64,000 nucleotides of DNA from Eledone cirrhosa. Taxonomy: Eukaryota > Mollusca > Cephalopoda > Octopoda > Eledonidae. Positions 1 through 14,608 of this stretch are shown one piece after another. The notes beneath the pieces are model-generated. The model was not told where the DNA came from, did no database searches, and saw only the letters and a list, made by a program, of their open reading frames with translations. The stretch is taken from contig OZ024742.1 in NCBI GenBank assembly GCA_964016885.1, positions 361,153,573 through 361,217,572 of the forward strand, read 5' to 3'. The translations under genes were made by a program, and so were the position numbers. The first letter of the stretch is position 1. Each line of letters begins with the position of its first letter.

Positions 1-3000
1 GGTGATATTAGGATGATAGAGTGGTGATATTAGGAGATAGAGTGGTGACATTAGGATGGTAGAGTGGTAACATTAGGATGATAGAGGGGTGCCATTAGGA
101 TGATAGAGTGGTAACATTAGGATGATAGAGTGGTGACATTAGGATGATAGAGTGGTGACATTAGGGTGATAGAGTGGTGACATTAGGATGATAGAGTGGT
201 GATATTAGGATGATAGAGTGGGGATATTAGGCTGATAGGGTGGGGATATTAGGATGATAGAATGGTGATATTAAGATGATAGAGTTGTGACATTAGGATG
301 ATAGAGTGGTGACATTAGGATGATAGAGTGGTGATTTTAGGCTGATAGAGTGGGGATATTAGGATGATAGAGTGGTGATATTAGGATGATAGAGTGGGGA
401 TATTAGGATGATAGAGTGGGGATATTAGGATGATAGAGTGGTGATATTAGGATGATAGAGTGGGGATATTAGGATGATAGAGTGGGGATATTAGGATGAT
501 AGAGTGGTGACATTAGGATGATAGAGTGGTGATATTAGGATGATAGAGTGGGGATATTAGGATGATAGAGTGGGGATATTTGGATGATAGAGTGGGGATA
601 TTAGGATGATAGAGGGGTCACATTAGGATGATAGATCGGTGACATTAGGATGATAGAGTGGTGATATTAGGATGATAGACTGGGGATATTCGGATGATAG
701 AGTGTGGATATTAGGCTGATAGGGTGTGGATATTAGGATGATAGAATAGTGATATTAAGATGATAGGGTGGTGACATTAGGATGATCGAGTGGTGACATT
801 AGAATGATAGAGTGGTGATATTAGGAAGATAGAGTGGTGATATTAGGATGATAGAATGGTGACATTAGGATTATAGGGCGGTGATATTAGGGTGATAGAG
901 TGGTGAAATTAGAATGATAGAGTGGGGACGTTAGGATGATAGAATGGTGATATTAGGATGATAGGGTGGTGATATTAGGATGATAGAGTGGGGACATTAG
1001 GATGATAGAATGGTGACATTAGGATGATAGGGTGGTGATATTAGGGTGATAGAGTGGTGAAATTAAAATGATAGAGTGGTGATATTAGGATGATAGAGTG
1101 GTAACATTAGGATGATAGAGGGGTGACATTAGGATGACAGGGTGGTGATATTAGGATGATAGAGTGGTGATATTAGGAGATAGAGTGGTGACATTAGGAT
1201 GATAGAGTGGTGATAGTAGGATGATAGAGTGGTGATATTAGGATGATAGAGTGGGGATATTAGGATGATAGAGTGGGGATATTACGATGATAGAGTGGTG
1301 ACATTAGGATGATAGAGTGCTGACATTAGGGTGATAGAGTGGTGATATTAGGATGATAGAGTGGTGATAGTAGGATGATAGAGTGGTGATATTAGGATGA
1401 TAGAGTGGTGATAGTAGGATGATAGAGTGGTGATATTAGGATGATAGAGTGGTGATATTAGGATGATAGAGTGGGGATATTAGGATGATAGAGTGGGGAT
1501 ATTTGGATGATAGAGTGGGGATATTAGGGTGATAGAGGGGTCACATTAGGATGATAGACTGGGGATATTAGGATGATAGAGTGGGGATATTAGGGTGATA
1601 GAGTGGTGATATTAGGATGATAGAGGGGTGACATTAGGATGATAGAGTGGGGATATTAGGATGACAGAGTGGGGATATTAGTCTGATAGGGTGGGGATAT
1701 TTGGATGATAGAGTGGTGACATTAGGATGATAGAGTGGTGATATTAGGATGACAGGGTGGTGATATTAGGATGATAGAGTGGTGATATTAGGAGATAGAG
1801 TGGTGACATTAGGATGGTAGAGTGGTAACATTAGGATGATAGAGGGGTGCCATTAGGATGATAGAGTGGTAACATTAGGATGATAGAGTGGTGATATTAG
1901 GATGATAGAGTGGTGACATTAGGGTGATAGAATGGTGACATTAGGATGATAGAGTGGTGATATTAGGATGATAGAGTGGGGATATTAGGATGATAGAGTG
2001 GTGACATTAGGGTGATAGAGTGGTGATATTAGGATGATAGAGTGGTGATATTAGGATGATAGAGTGGGGATATTAGGATGATAGAGTGGGGATATTTGGA
2101 TGATAGAGTGGGGATATTAGGGTGATAGAGGGGTCACATTAGGATGATAGAGTGGTGACATTAGGATGATAGAGTGGTGACATTAGGATGATAGACTGGG
2201 GATATTAGGATGATAGAGTGGGCATATTAGGCTGATAGGGTGGGGATATTAGGATGATAGAATGGTGATATTAAGATGATAGAGTTGTGACATTAGGATG
2301 ATAGAGTGGTGACATTAGGATGATAGAGTGGTGATTTTAGGCTGATAGAGTGGGGATATTAGGATGATAGAGTGGTGATATTAGGATGATAGAGTGGGGA
2401 TATTAGGATGATAGAGTGGGGATATTAGGATGATAGAGTGGTGATATTAGGATGATAGAGTGGGGATATTAGGATGATAGAGTGGGGATATTAGGATGAT
2501 AGAGTGGGGATATTTGGATGATAGAGTGGGGATATTAGGATGATAGAGGGGTCACATTAGGATGATAGATCGGTGACATTAGGATGATAGAGTGGTGATA
2601 TTAGGATGATAGACTGGGGATATTCGGATGATAGAGTGTGGATATTAGGCTGATAGGGTGTGGATATTAGGATGATAGAATAGTGATATTAAGATGATAG
2701 GGTGGTGACATTAGGATGATCGAGTGGTGACATTAGAATGATAGAGTGGTGATATTAGGAAGATAGAGTGGTGATATTAGGATGATAGAATGGTGACATT
2801 AGGATTATAGGGCGGTGATATTAGGGTGATAGAGTGGTGAAATTAGAATGATAGAGTGGGGACGTTAGGATGATAGAATGGTGATATTAGGATGATAGGG
2901 TGGTGATATTAGGGTGATAGAGTGGGGACATTAGGATGATAGAATGGTGACATTAGGATGATAGGGTGGTGATATTAGGGTGATAGAGTGGGGACATTAG

Positions 3001-3230
3001 GATGATAGAATGGTGACATTAGGATGATAGAGTGGTGAAATTAAAATGATAGAGTGGTGATATTAGGATGATAGAGTGGTAACATTAGGATGATAGAGGG
3101 GTGACATTAGGATGACAGGGTGGTGATATTAGGATGATAGAGTGGTGATATTAGGAGATAGAGTGGTGACATTAGGATGATAGAGTGGTGATAGTAGGAT
3201 GATAGAGTGGTGATATTAGGATGATAGAGT
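1..3230 (+). repeat. Higher-order repeat block I in satellite A (two copies)
   Basis: A series of variant units in 1-1250 recurs in the same order in 1758-3230. Matching landmarks: TAGGAGATAG at 31 and 1789 (offset 1758), TTAAGATGAT at 271 and 2271 (2000), TTATAGGGCG at 871 and 2805 (1934), AATTAAAATG at 1061 and 3039 (1978). The offsets differ by 242, -66 and +44, all multiples of 22, so the copies differ by gain or loss of whole units. Bases 1251-1757 are further satellite A units between the copies. Confidence 0.85.
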
Positions 3231-5316
3231 GGTGACATTAGGAGATTAGAGTGGTGATGTTAGGAGATAGAGTGGGGATATTAGGATGATAGGGTGGTGA
3301 TATTAGGATGATAGAGTGGTGACATTAGGATGATAGAGTGGTGATATTAGGATTGTAGAGTGGGGATATTATGATGATAGTCTGGGGATATTAGGATGAT
3401 AGAGTGGGGACATTAGGAGATAGAGTGGGGATATTAGGATGATAGAGTGGTGATGTTAGCATGATAGAGTGGGGACATTAGGAGATAGAGTCGGGATATT
3501 AGTATGATGGAGTGGTGATATTCAGATTATAGAGTGGTGATATTAGGAGATTGATTCGGGATATTAGGATGATAGAGTGGTGATATTAGGATGATAGAGT
3601 GGTGATATTAGGATGATAGACTGGTGATATTAGGAGGATAGTGTGGTGATATTAGGATGATAGACTGGTGATATTAGGATGATAGAGTGATGATATTAGG
3701 ATGATAGACTGGTGATATTAGGATGATAGAGTGGTGATATTAGGATGATAGAGTGGTGATATTAGTATGATAGAATGGTGATATTAGGAAGATAGAGTGG
3801 TGATATTAGCGTGATAGAGTGGTGATATTAGGTTGATAGAGTGGTAACATTAGGATGATCGAGTGGTGATATTAGGATGATAGAGTCGTGATAGTAGGAT
3901 GATAGAATGGTGACATTAGGCTGATAGGGTGGTGATATTAGGATGATAGCGTGGTGATATTAGGAGATAGTGTGGTGACATTAGGATGATAGAGTGGTAA
4001 CATTAGTATTATAGAGTGGTGATATTAGGACTATAGAGTGGTGACATTAGGATGATAGAGTGGTGACATTAGGATGATAGAGTGGTGATATTAGGATTAT
4101 AGAGTGGTGATATTAGGATGAGAGAATGGTGATATTAGGGGATAGAGTGGGGACATTAGGATGATACATTGGTGATATTAGGATGATAGAGTGGTGATAT
4201 TACGATGATAGAGTGGGGATATTAGGATGATATAGTGGGGATATTTGGATGATAGAGTGGTGATATTAGGATGATAGAGTGGTGACATTAGGAGGTTAGA
4301 GTGGTGATGTTAGGAGATAGAGTGGGGATATTAGGATGATAGGGTGGTGATATTAGGATGATAGAGTGGTGACATTAGGATGATATAGTGGTGATATTAG
4401 GATTGTAGAGTGGGGATATTATGATGATAGTCTGGGGATATTAGGATGATAGAGTGGGGACATTAGGAGATAGAGTGGGGATATTAGGATGATAGAGTGG
4501 TGATGTTAGCATGATAGAGTGGGGACATTAGGAGATAGAGTCGGGATATTAGTATGATGGAGTGGTGATATTCAGATTATAGAGTGGTGATATTAGGAGA
4601 TTGATTCGGGATATTAGGATGATAGAGTGGTGATATTAGGATGATAGAGTGGTGATATTAGGATGATAGACTGGTGATATTAGGAGGATAGTGTGGTGAT
4701 ATTAGGATGATAGACTGGTGATATTAGGATGATAGAGTGATGATATTAGGATGATAGACTGGTGATATTAGGATGATAGAGTGGTGATATTAGGATGATA
4801 GAGTAGTGATATTAGTATGATAGAATGGTGATATTAGGAAGATAGAGTGGTGATATTAGCGTGATAGAGTGGTGATATTAGGTTGATAGAGTGGTAACAT
4901 TAGGATGATCGAGTAGTGATATTAGGATGATAGAGTCGTGATAGTAGGATGATAGAATGGTGACATTAGGCTGATAGGGTGGTGATATTAGGATGATAGC
5001 GTGGTGATATTAGGAGATAGTGTGGTGACATTAGGATGATAGAGTGGTAACATTAGTATTATAGAGTGGTGATATTAGGACTATAGAGTGGTGACATTAG
5101 GATGATAGAGTGGTGACATTAGGATGATAGAGTGGTGATATTAGGATTATAGAGTGGTGATATTAGGATGAGAGAATGGTGATATTAGGGGATAGAGTGG
5201 GGACATTAGGATGATACATTGGTGATATTAGGATGATAGAGTGGTGATATTACGATGATAGAGTGGGGATATTAGGATGATATAGTGGGGATATTTGGAT
5301 GATAGAGTGGTGATAT
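3217..5316 (+). repeat. Higher-order repeat block II: 1050-bp tandem duplication
   Basis: Two adjacent copies have a constant offset of 1050 bp: GGAGATTAGA at 3241 pairs with GGAGGTTAGA at 4291, and ATGATACATT at 4161 with 4211+1000 (5211). The offset does not drift, so there are no net indels between the copies. I saw only a handful of substitutions, for example GTGGTGATATTAG versus GTAGTGATATTAG. This suggests a recent duplication. The exact breakpoints cannot be fixed because the flanks are the same satellite. Confidence 0.85.
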
Positions 5317-5986
5317 TAGTGTGATAGAGGGGTAACATTAGGATGATAGAGTGGTGACATTAGGATGATAGAGTGGGGATATTAGGATGATAGAGTGGGG
5401 ATATTAGGATGATAGAGTCGTGATATTAGGATGATAGAGTCGTGATACTAGGATGATAGAGTGGGGATATTAGGCTGATAGGGTGGGAATATTTGGATGA
5501 TAGAGTGGTGACATTAGGATGATAGAGTGGTGACATTAGGATGATAGGATGGTGATATTAGGATGATAGAGTGGTGATATTAGGATGATAGAGTGGGGAT
5601 ATTAGGATCATAGAGTGGTGACATTAGGATGATAGAGTGGTGATATTAGGAGATAGAGTGGTGATAGTAGGGTGATAGAGTGGTGATATTAGGATGATAG
5701 GGTGGTGATATTAGGATGATAGAGTGGTGATATTAGGATGATAGGGTGGTGATATTAGGATGATAGAGTGAGGATATTAGGATGATAGAGTGGGGATTTT
5801 AGGCTGATAGTGTGGGGATATTTGGATAATAGAGTGGGGATATTTGGATGATAGAGTGGGGATATTAGGGTGATAGAGGGGTAACATTAGGATGATAGAG
5901 TGGTGACATTAGGATGATAGAGTGGTGACATTAGGATGATAGACTGGGGATATTAGGATGATAGAGTGGGAATATTAGGCTGATAG

Positions 5987-8900
5987 AGTGGTGATATTAG
6001 GAGATAGAGTGGGGATATTAGGAGATAGAGTCGGGATATTAGGATGATAGAGTGGTGATATTATGATGACAGAGTGGTGATAATAGGATGATAGTGTTTT
6101 GATATTAGTATGTTAGAGTGGTTATATTAGGACATGGAGTGGGGATATTAGGTTGATAGAGTGGTGATATTAGGAGATAGAGTGGGGATATTAGGATGAT
6201 AGGGTTGTGATATTAGTTTGATAGAGTGGGGATATTAGGATGATAGACTGGGGATCTTAGGATGATAGGGTGGGGATATTTAGATGATAGAGTGGTGACA
6301 TTAGGATGATAGAGTGGGGATATTAGGATGAGTGTGTGGTGATAATAGGAGATAGTGTGGGGATATTGGGATGATAGAGTGGTGACATTAGGAGAGAGAG
6401 TGGTGATATTAGGATGATAGAGTGGTGATATTAGGATGATAGTGTGGTGACATTAGGATGATAGAGTGGTGATATTAGGAGAGAGAGTGGTGATATTAGG
6501 AGATAGAATCAGGATATTAGGATGATTGAGTGGTGATATTAGGAGATAGAATGGGGATATTAGGAGATAGAGTCGGGATACTAGGATTATAGAGTGGGGA
6601 CATTAGGATGATAGAGTGGTGATATTAGGAGATAGAGTGGTGATATTAGGAGATAGAGTGGTGATATTAGGATGATAGAGTGGGGATATTAGGAGATAGA
6701 GTCGGGATATTAGCATGATAGAGTGGGGACATTAGGATGATAGAGTTGTGATATTAGGAGATAGAGTGGTGATATTAGGATGATAGAGTGGTGATATTAG
6801 GATGATAGAGTGGTGATATTAGGAGATAGAGTGGGGATATTAGGATGATAGAGTGGGGATATTAGGAGATATAGTCGTGATATTAGGATGATAGAGTGGT
6901 GACATTAGGGAGATAGAGTGGTGATATTAGGATGATACAGTGGGGACATTAGGATGATTGAGTGGTGATATTAGGATGATAGAGTGGTGATATTAGGATG
7001 ATAGTGTGGTGATATTAGGATGATAGATTGGGCATATTAGGATGATAGAGTGGTGACGTTAGGATGATAGAGTGGTGACATTAGGATGATAGAGTGGTGA
7101 CATTAGGATGATAGAGTGGTGACATTAGGATGATTGAGTGGTGACATTAGGATGATAGAGTGGGGATATTAGGATGATAGAGTGGGGATATTAGGATCAT
7201 AGAATGGTGACATTAGGATGATAGAGTGGTGACATTAGGATGATAGAGTGGTGACATTAGGATGATAGAGTGGGGATATTAGGATGATAGAGTGGTGACA
7301 TTAGGATGATAGAGTGGTGATATTAGAATGATAGAGTGGTGATATTAGGATGATAGAGTGGTGACATTAGGATGATAGAGTGGGGATATTAGGATGATAG
7401 AGTGGTGACATTAGGATGATAGAGTGGTGATATTAGGATGATAGAGTGGTGATATTAGGATGATAGAGTGGGGATATTAGGATGATAGAGTGGTGATATT
7501 AGGAAGATAGAGTGGTGATACGAGTATGATCGAGTGGTGATATTAGGAGATAAAATGGGGATATTAGGGTGATAGAGTGGTGACGTTAGGAAGATAGAGT
7601 GGGGCTTTAGGATGATAGAGTGGTGATATTATGATGATAGAGTGGTGACATTAGGAGATAGAGTGGGGATATTAGGATGAGTGTGTGGTGATAATAGGAG
7701 ATAGTGTGGGGATATTGGGATGATAGATTGGTGATATTATGATGATAGAGTGGTGATATTAGGATGATAGAGTTTTGATATTAGTATGTTAGAGTGGTAA
7801 TATTAGGACATGGAGTGGGGATATTAGGTTGATAGAGTGGTGATATTAGGAGATAGAGTGGGGATATTAGGATGATAGGGTTGTGATATTAGGTTGATAG
7901 ATTGGGGATATTAGGATGATAGACTGGGGATATTAGGATGATAGGGTGGGGATATTTAGATGATAGAGTGGTGACATTAGGATGATAGAGTGGGGATATT
8001 AGGATGAGTGTGTGGTGATAATAGGAGATAGTGTGGGGATATTGGGATGATAGATTGGTGATATTAGGATGATAGTGTGGGGACATTAGGATGATAGAGT
8101 GGTGACATTAGGAGATAGAGTGGTGATATTAGGATGATACAGTGGGGACATTAGGATGATACATTGGTGATATTAGGATGATAGAGTGGTGATATTAGGA
8201 TGATAGAGTGGTGATATTAGGAGATAGAGTCGGATATTAGGATGATAGAGTGGTGACATTAGGATGATAGAGTGGTGACATTAGGATGATAGAGTGGTGA
8301 CATTAGGATGATAGACTGGGGATATTAGGATGATAGAGTGGTGATATTAGGATGATTGAGTGGTGATATTAGGATGATAGAGTGGTGATATTAGGATGAT
8401 AGAGTGGTGATGTTAGGAGATAGAGTGGTGATATTAGGAGATAGAGTGGGGATATTAGGAGATAGAGTCGGGATATTAGGATGATAGAGTGGTGATATTA
8501 TGATGACAGAGTGGTGATAATAGGATGATAGTGTTTTGATATTAGTATGTTAGAGTGGTTATATTAGGACATGGAGTGGGGATATTAGGTTGATAGAGTG
8601 GTGATATTAGGAGATAGAGTGGGGATATTAGGATGATAGGGTTGTGATATTAGTTTGATAGAGTGGGGATATTAGGATGATAGACTGGGGATCTTAGGAT
8701 GATAGGGTGGGGATATTTAGATGATAGAGTGGTGACATTAGGATGATAGAGTGGGGATATTAGGATGAGTGTGTGGTGATAATAGGAGATAGTGTGGGGA
8801 TATTGGGATGATAGAGTGGTGACATTAGGAGAGAGAGTGGTGATATTAGGATGATAGAGTGGTGATATTAGGATGATAGTGTGGTGACATTAGGATGATA

Positions 8901-11900
8901 GAGTGGTGACATTAGGAGAGAGAGTGGTGATATTAGGAGATAGAATCAGGATATTAGGATGATTGAGTGGTGATATTAGGAGATAGAATGGGGATATTAG
9001 GAGATAGAGTCGGGATACTAGGATTATAGAGTGGGGACATTAGGATGATAGAGTGGTGATATTAGGAGATAGAGTGGTGATATTAGGAGATAGAGTGGTG
9101 ATATTAGGATGATAGAGTGGGGATATTAGGAGATAGAGTCGGGATATTAGCATGATAGAGTGGGGACATTAGGATGATAGAGTTGTGATATTAGGAGATA
9201 GAGTGGTGATATTAGGATGATAGAGTGGTGATATTAGGATGATAGAGTGGTGATATTAGGAGATAGAGTGGGGATATTAGGATGATAGAGTGGGGATATT
9301 AGGAGATATAGTCGTGATATTAGGATGATAGAGTGGTGACATTAGGGAGATAGAGTGGTGATATTAGGATGATACAGTGGGGACATTAGGATGATTGAGT
9401 GGTCATATTAGGATGATAGAGTGGTGATATTAGGATGATAGTGTGGTGATATTAGGATGATAGATTGGGCATATTAGGATGATAGAGTGGTGACGTTAGG
9501 ATGATAGAGTGGTGACATTAGGATGATAGAGTGGTGACATTAGGATGATAGAGTGGTGACATTAGGATGATTGAGTGGTGACATTAGGATGATAGAGTGG
9601 GGATATTAGGATGATAGAGTGGGGATATTAGGATCATAGAATGGTGACATTAGGATGATAGAGTGGTGACATTAGGATGATAGAGTGGTGACATTAGGAT
9701 GATAGAGTGGGGATATTAGGATGATAGAGTGGTGACATTAGGATGATAGAGTGGTGATATTAGAATGATAGAGTGGTGATATTAGGATGATAGAGTGGTG
9801 ACATTAGGATGATAGAGTGGGGATATTAGGATGATAGAGTGGTGACATTAGGATGATAGAGTGGTGATATTAGGATGATAGAGTGGTGATATTAGGATGA
9901 TAGAGTGGGGATATTAGGATGATAGAGTGGTGATATTAGGAAGATAGAGTGGTGATACGAGTATGATCGAGTGGTGATATTAGGAGATAAAATGGGGATA
10001 TTAGGGTGATAGAGTGGTGACGTTAGGAAGATAGAGTGGGGCTTTAGGATGATAGAGTGGTGATATTATGATGATAGAGTGGTGACATTAGGAGATAGAG
10101 TGGGGATATTAGGATGAGTGTGTGGTGATAATAGGAGATAGTGTGGGGATATTGGGATGATAGATTGGTGATATTATGATGATAGAGTGGTGATATTAGG
10201 ATGATAGAGTTTTGATATTAGTATGTTAGAGTGGTAATATTAGGACATGGAGTGGGGATATTAGGTTGATAGAGTGGTGATATTAGGAGATAGAGTGGGG
10301 ATATTAGGATGATAGGGTTGTGATATTAGGTTGATAGATTGGGGATATTAGGATGATAGACTGGGGATATTAGGATGATAGGGTGGGGATATTTAGATGA
10401 TAGAGTGGTGACATTAGGATGATAGAGTGGGGATATTAGGATGAGTGTGTGGTGATAATAGGAGATAGTGTGGGGATATTGGGATGATAGATTGGTGATA
10501 TTAGGATGATAGTGTGGGGACATTAGGATGATAGAGTGGTGACATTAGGAGATAGAGTGGTGATATTAGGATGATACAGTGGGGACATTAGGATGATACA
10601 TTGGTGATATTAGGATGATAGAGTGGTGATATTAGGATGATAGAGTGGTGATATTAGGAGATAGAGTCGGATATTAGGATGATAGAGTGGTGACATTAGG
10701 ATGATAGAGTGGTGACATTAGGATGATAGAGTGGTGATATTAGGATGATAGAGTGGGGCTATTAGGATGATAGAGTGGTGATATTAGCATGATAGAGTGG
10801 TGATATTAGTATGATAGAGTGGGGATATTAGGATGATAGAGTGGTGATATTAGGATGATAGAGTGGGGATTTTAGGATGAGAGAGTGGTGATATTAGGAT
10901 GATAGAGTGGGGATATTAGGATGAGAGAGTGGTGATATTAGGATGATAGAGTGGTGATATTAGGATGATAGAGTGGGGATTTTAGGATGAGAGAGTGGTG
11001 ATATTAGGATGATAGAGTGGGGATATTAGGATGAGAGAGTGGTGATATTAGGATGATAGAGTGGTGATATTAGTATGATTGAGTGGCGATATTAGGTTGA
11101 TAGGGTGGTGATATTAGGATGATAGAGTGGTGACATTAGTATGATAGATTGGTGATATTAGGATGGTAGAGTGGTGATATTAGGATGGTAGAGTGGTGAT
11201 ATTAGGATGATAGAGTGGGGCTATTAGGATGATAGAGTGGTGATATTAGCATGATAGAGTGGTGATATTAGGAGACAGAGTGGGGATATAAGGGTGATAG
11301 AGTGGTGATATTAGGATGATAGTGTGGTGACATTAGGATGATAGAGTGGTGAGATTAGGATGATAGAGTGGTGATATTAGGAGATAGAATGGGGATATTA
11401 GGAGATAGAGTCGGGATACTAGGATGATAGAGGGGTGAGATTAGGATTATAGAGGGGTGAGATTAGGGTGATAGAGTGGTGATATTAGGAGATAGAGTGG
11501 TGATATTAGGAGATAGAATGGGGATATTAGGAGATAGAGTCGGGATATTAGGATGATAGAGTGGGGACATTAGGATGATAGAGTGGTGATATTAGGAGAT
11601 AGAGTGGGGATATTAGGATGATAGAGTGGGGATATTAGGATGATAGAGTGGTGATATTAGGAGATAGAGTGGGGATATTAGGATGATAGAGTGGTGATAT
11701 TAGGATGATAGAGTGGTGATGTTAGGATGATAGAGTGGTGACATTAGGATGATAGAGTGGTGACATTAGGATGATAGAGTGGTGATATTAGGATGATAGA
11801 GTGGTGACATTAGGATGATAGAGTGGTGACATTAGGATGATAGAGTGGTGATATTAGGATGATTGAGTGGTGACATTAGGATGATAGAGTGGGGATATTA

Positions 11901-14608
11901 GGAAGATAGAGTGGTGATATTAGGAGATAGAGTGGGGATATTAGGAGATAGAGTTGGGATATTAGGATGATAGAGTGGTGATATTATGATGAGAGAGTGG
12001 TGACATTAGGATGATAGAGTGGGGATATTAGGATGAGTGTGTGGTGATAATAGGAGATAGTGTGGGGATATTGGGAAGATAGAGTGGGGACATTAGGATG
12101 ATAGAGTGGTGTAATTAGGGTGATAGAGTGGTGACGTTAGGAAGATAGAGTGGGGACATTAGGATGATAGAGTGGTGATATTAGGATGATAGAGTGGTGA
12201 TATTAGGATGATAGAGTGGTGATGTTAGGAGATAGAGTGGTGATATTAGGAGATAGAGTGGGGATATTAGGAGATAGAGTCGGGATATTAGGATGATAGA
12301 GTGGTGATATTATGATGACAGAGTGGTGATAATAGGATGATAGTGTTTTGATATTAGTATGTTAGAGTGGTTATATTAGGACATGGAGTGGGGATATTAG
12401 GTTGATAGAGTGGTGATATTAGGAGATAGAGTGGGGATATTAGGATGATAGGGTTGTGATATTAGTTTGATAGAGTGGGGATATTAGGATGATAGACTGG
12501 GGATCTTAGGATGATAGGGTGGGGATATTTAGATGATAGAGTGGTGACATTAGGATGATAGAGTGGGGATATTAGGATGAGTGTGTGGTGATAATAGGAG
12601 ATAGTGTGGGGATATTGGGATGATAGAGTGGTGACATTAGGAGAGAGAGTGGTGATATTAGGATGATAGAGTGGTGATATTAGGATGATAGTGTGGTGAC
12701 ATTAGGATGATAGATTGGTGACATTAGGAGAGAGAGTGGTGATATTAGGAGATAGAATCAGGATATTAGGATGATTGAGTGGTGATATTAGGAGATAGAA
12801 TGGGGATATTAGGAGATAGAGTCGGGATACTAGGATTATAGAGTGGGGACATTAGGATGATAGAGTGGTGATATTAGGAGATAGAGTGGTGATATTAGGA
12901 GATAGAGTGGTGATATTAGGATGATAGAGTGGGGATATTAGGAGATAGAGTCGGGATATTAGCATGATAGAGTGGGGACATTAGGATGATAGAGTTGTGA
13001 TATTAGGAGATAGAGTGGTGATATTAGGATGATAGAGTGGTGATATTAGGATGATAGAGTGGTGATATTAGGAGATAGAGTGGGGATATTAGGATGATAG
13101 AGTGGGGATATTAGGAGATATAGTCGTGATATTAGGATGATAGAGTGGTGACATTAGGGAGATAGAGTGGTGATATTAGGATGATACAGTGGGGACATTA
13201 GGATGATTGAGTGGTGATATTAGGATGATAGAGTGGTGATATTAGGATGATAGTGTGGTGATATTAGGATGATAGATTGGGCATATTAGGATGATAGAGT
13301 GGTGACGTTAGGATGATAGAGTGGTGACATTAGGATGATAGAGTGGTGACATTAGGATGATAGAGTGGTGATATTAGGATGATTGAGTGGTGACATTAGG
13401 ATGATAGAGTGGGGATATTAGGATGATAGAGTGGGGATATTAGGATCATAGAATGGTGACATTAGGATGATAGAGTGGTGACATTAGGATGATAGAGTGG
13501 TGACATTAGGATGATAGAGTGGGGATATTAGGATGATAGAGTGGTGACATTAGGATGATAGAGTGGTGATATTAGAATGATAGAGTGGTGATATTAGGAT
13601 GATAGAGTGGTGACATTAGGATGATAGAGTGGGGATATTAGGATGATAGAGTGGTGACATTAGGATGATAGAGTGGTGATATTAGGATGATAGAGTGGTG
13701 ATATTAGGATGATAGAGTGGGGATATTAGGATGATAGAGTGGTGATATTAGGAAGATAGAGTGGTGATACGAGTATGATCGAGTGGTGATATTAGGAGAT
13801 AAAATGGGGATATTAGGGTGATAGAGTGGTGACGTTAGGAAGATAGAGTGGGGCTTTAGGATGATAGAGTGGTGATATTATGATGATAGAGTGGTGACAT
13901 TAGGAGATAGAGTGGGGATATTAGGATGAGTGTGTGGTGATAATAGGAGATAGTGTGGGGATATTGGGATGATAGATTGGTGATATTATGATGATAGAGT
14001 GGTGATATTAGGATGATAGAGTTTTGATATTAGTATGTTAGAGTGGTAATATTAGGACATGGAGTGGGGATATTAGGTTGATAGAGTGGTGATATTAGGA
14101 GATAGAGTGGGGATATTAGGATGATAGGGTTGTGATATTAGGTTGATAGATTGGGGATATTAGGATGATAGACTGGGGATATTAGGATGATAGGGTGGGG
14201 ATATTTAGATGATAGAGTGGTGACATTAGGATGATAGAGTGGGGATATTAGGATGAGTGTGTGGTGATAATAGGAGATAGTGTGGGGATATTGGGATGAT
14301 AGATTGGTGATATTAGGATGATAGTGTGGGGACATTAGGATGATAGAGTGGTGACATTAGGAGATAGAGTGGTGATATTAGGATGATACAGTGGGGACAT
14401 TAGGATGATACATTGGTGATATTAGGATGATAGAGTGGTGATATTAGGATGATAGAGTGGTGATATTAGGAGATAGAGTCGGATATTAGGATGATAGAGT
14501 GGTGACATTAGGATGATAGAGTGGTGACATTAGGATGATAGAGTGGTGACATTAGGATGATAGACTGGGGATATTAGGATGATAGAGTGGTGATATTAGG
14601 ATGATTGA
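5987..14608 (+). repeat. Higher-order repeat block III: three ~2.3-kb copies
   Basis: Copies span roughly 5987-8360, 8424-10735 and 12236-14608. The landmark TTATGATGAC lies at 6061, 8498 and 12310, giving offsets of 2437 and 3812. The same offsets hold for an accidental 65-codon frame at 7889, 10326 and 14138, so each copy is collinear over kilobases. Copies 1 and 3 share about 120 bp more at their right ends than copy 2. Differences are single bases, for example GAGTGGTGATATT, GAGTGGTGACATT and GATTGGTGACATT at the same place. The 1.5 kb between copies 2 and 3 is a different set of units. Confidence 0.85.
10736..12235 (+). repeat. Satellite A spacer with 110-bp sub-duplication
   Basis: This is satellite A sequence separating the second and third copies of block III. 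It contains a five-unit (110-bp) duplication: GAGTGGGGATTTTAGGATGA starts at 10861 and again at 10971. The variant words GTAGAGTGGTGATATTAGG and GGGGCTATTAGG seen here recur at about 15480, 15860 and 16520, marking another dispersed higher-order motif. Confidence 0.7.

Noticed and set aside
7889..14335. Three identical 65-codon His/Pro/Ser-rich frames on the - strand
   Set aside because: They are translations of satellite A; the identity reflects the higher-order duplication, and the composition follows from the 22-bp unit.
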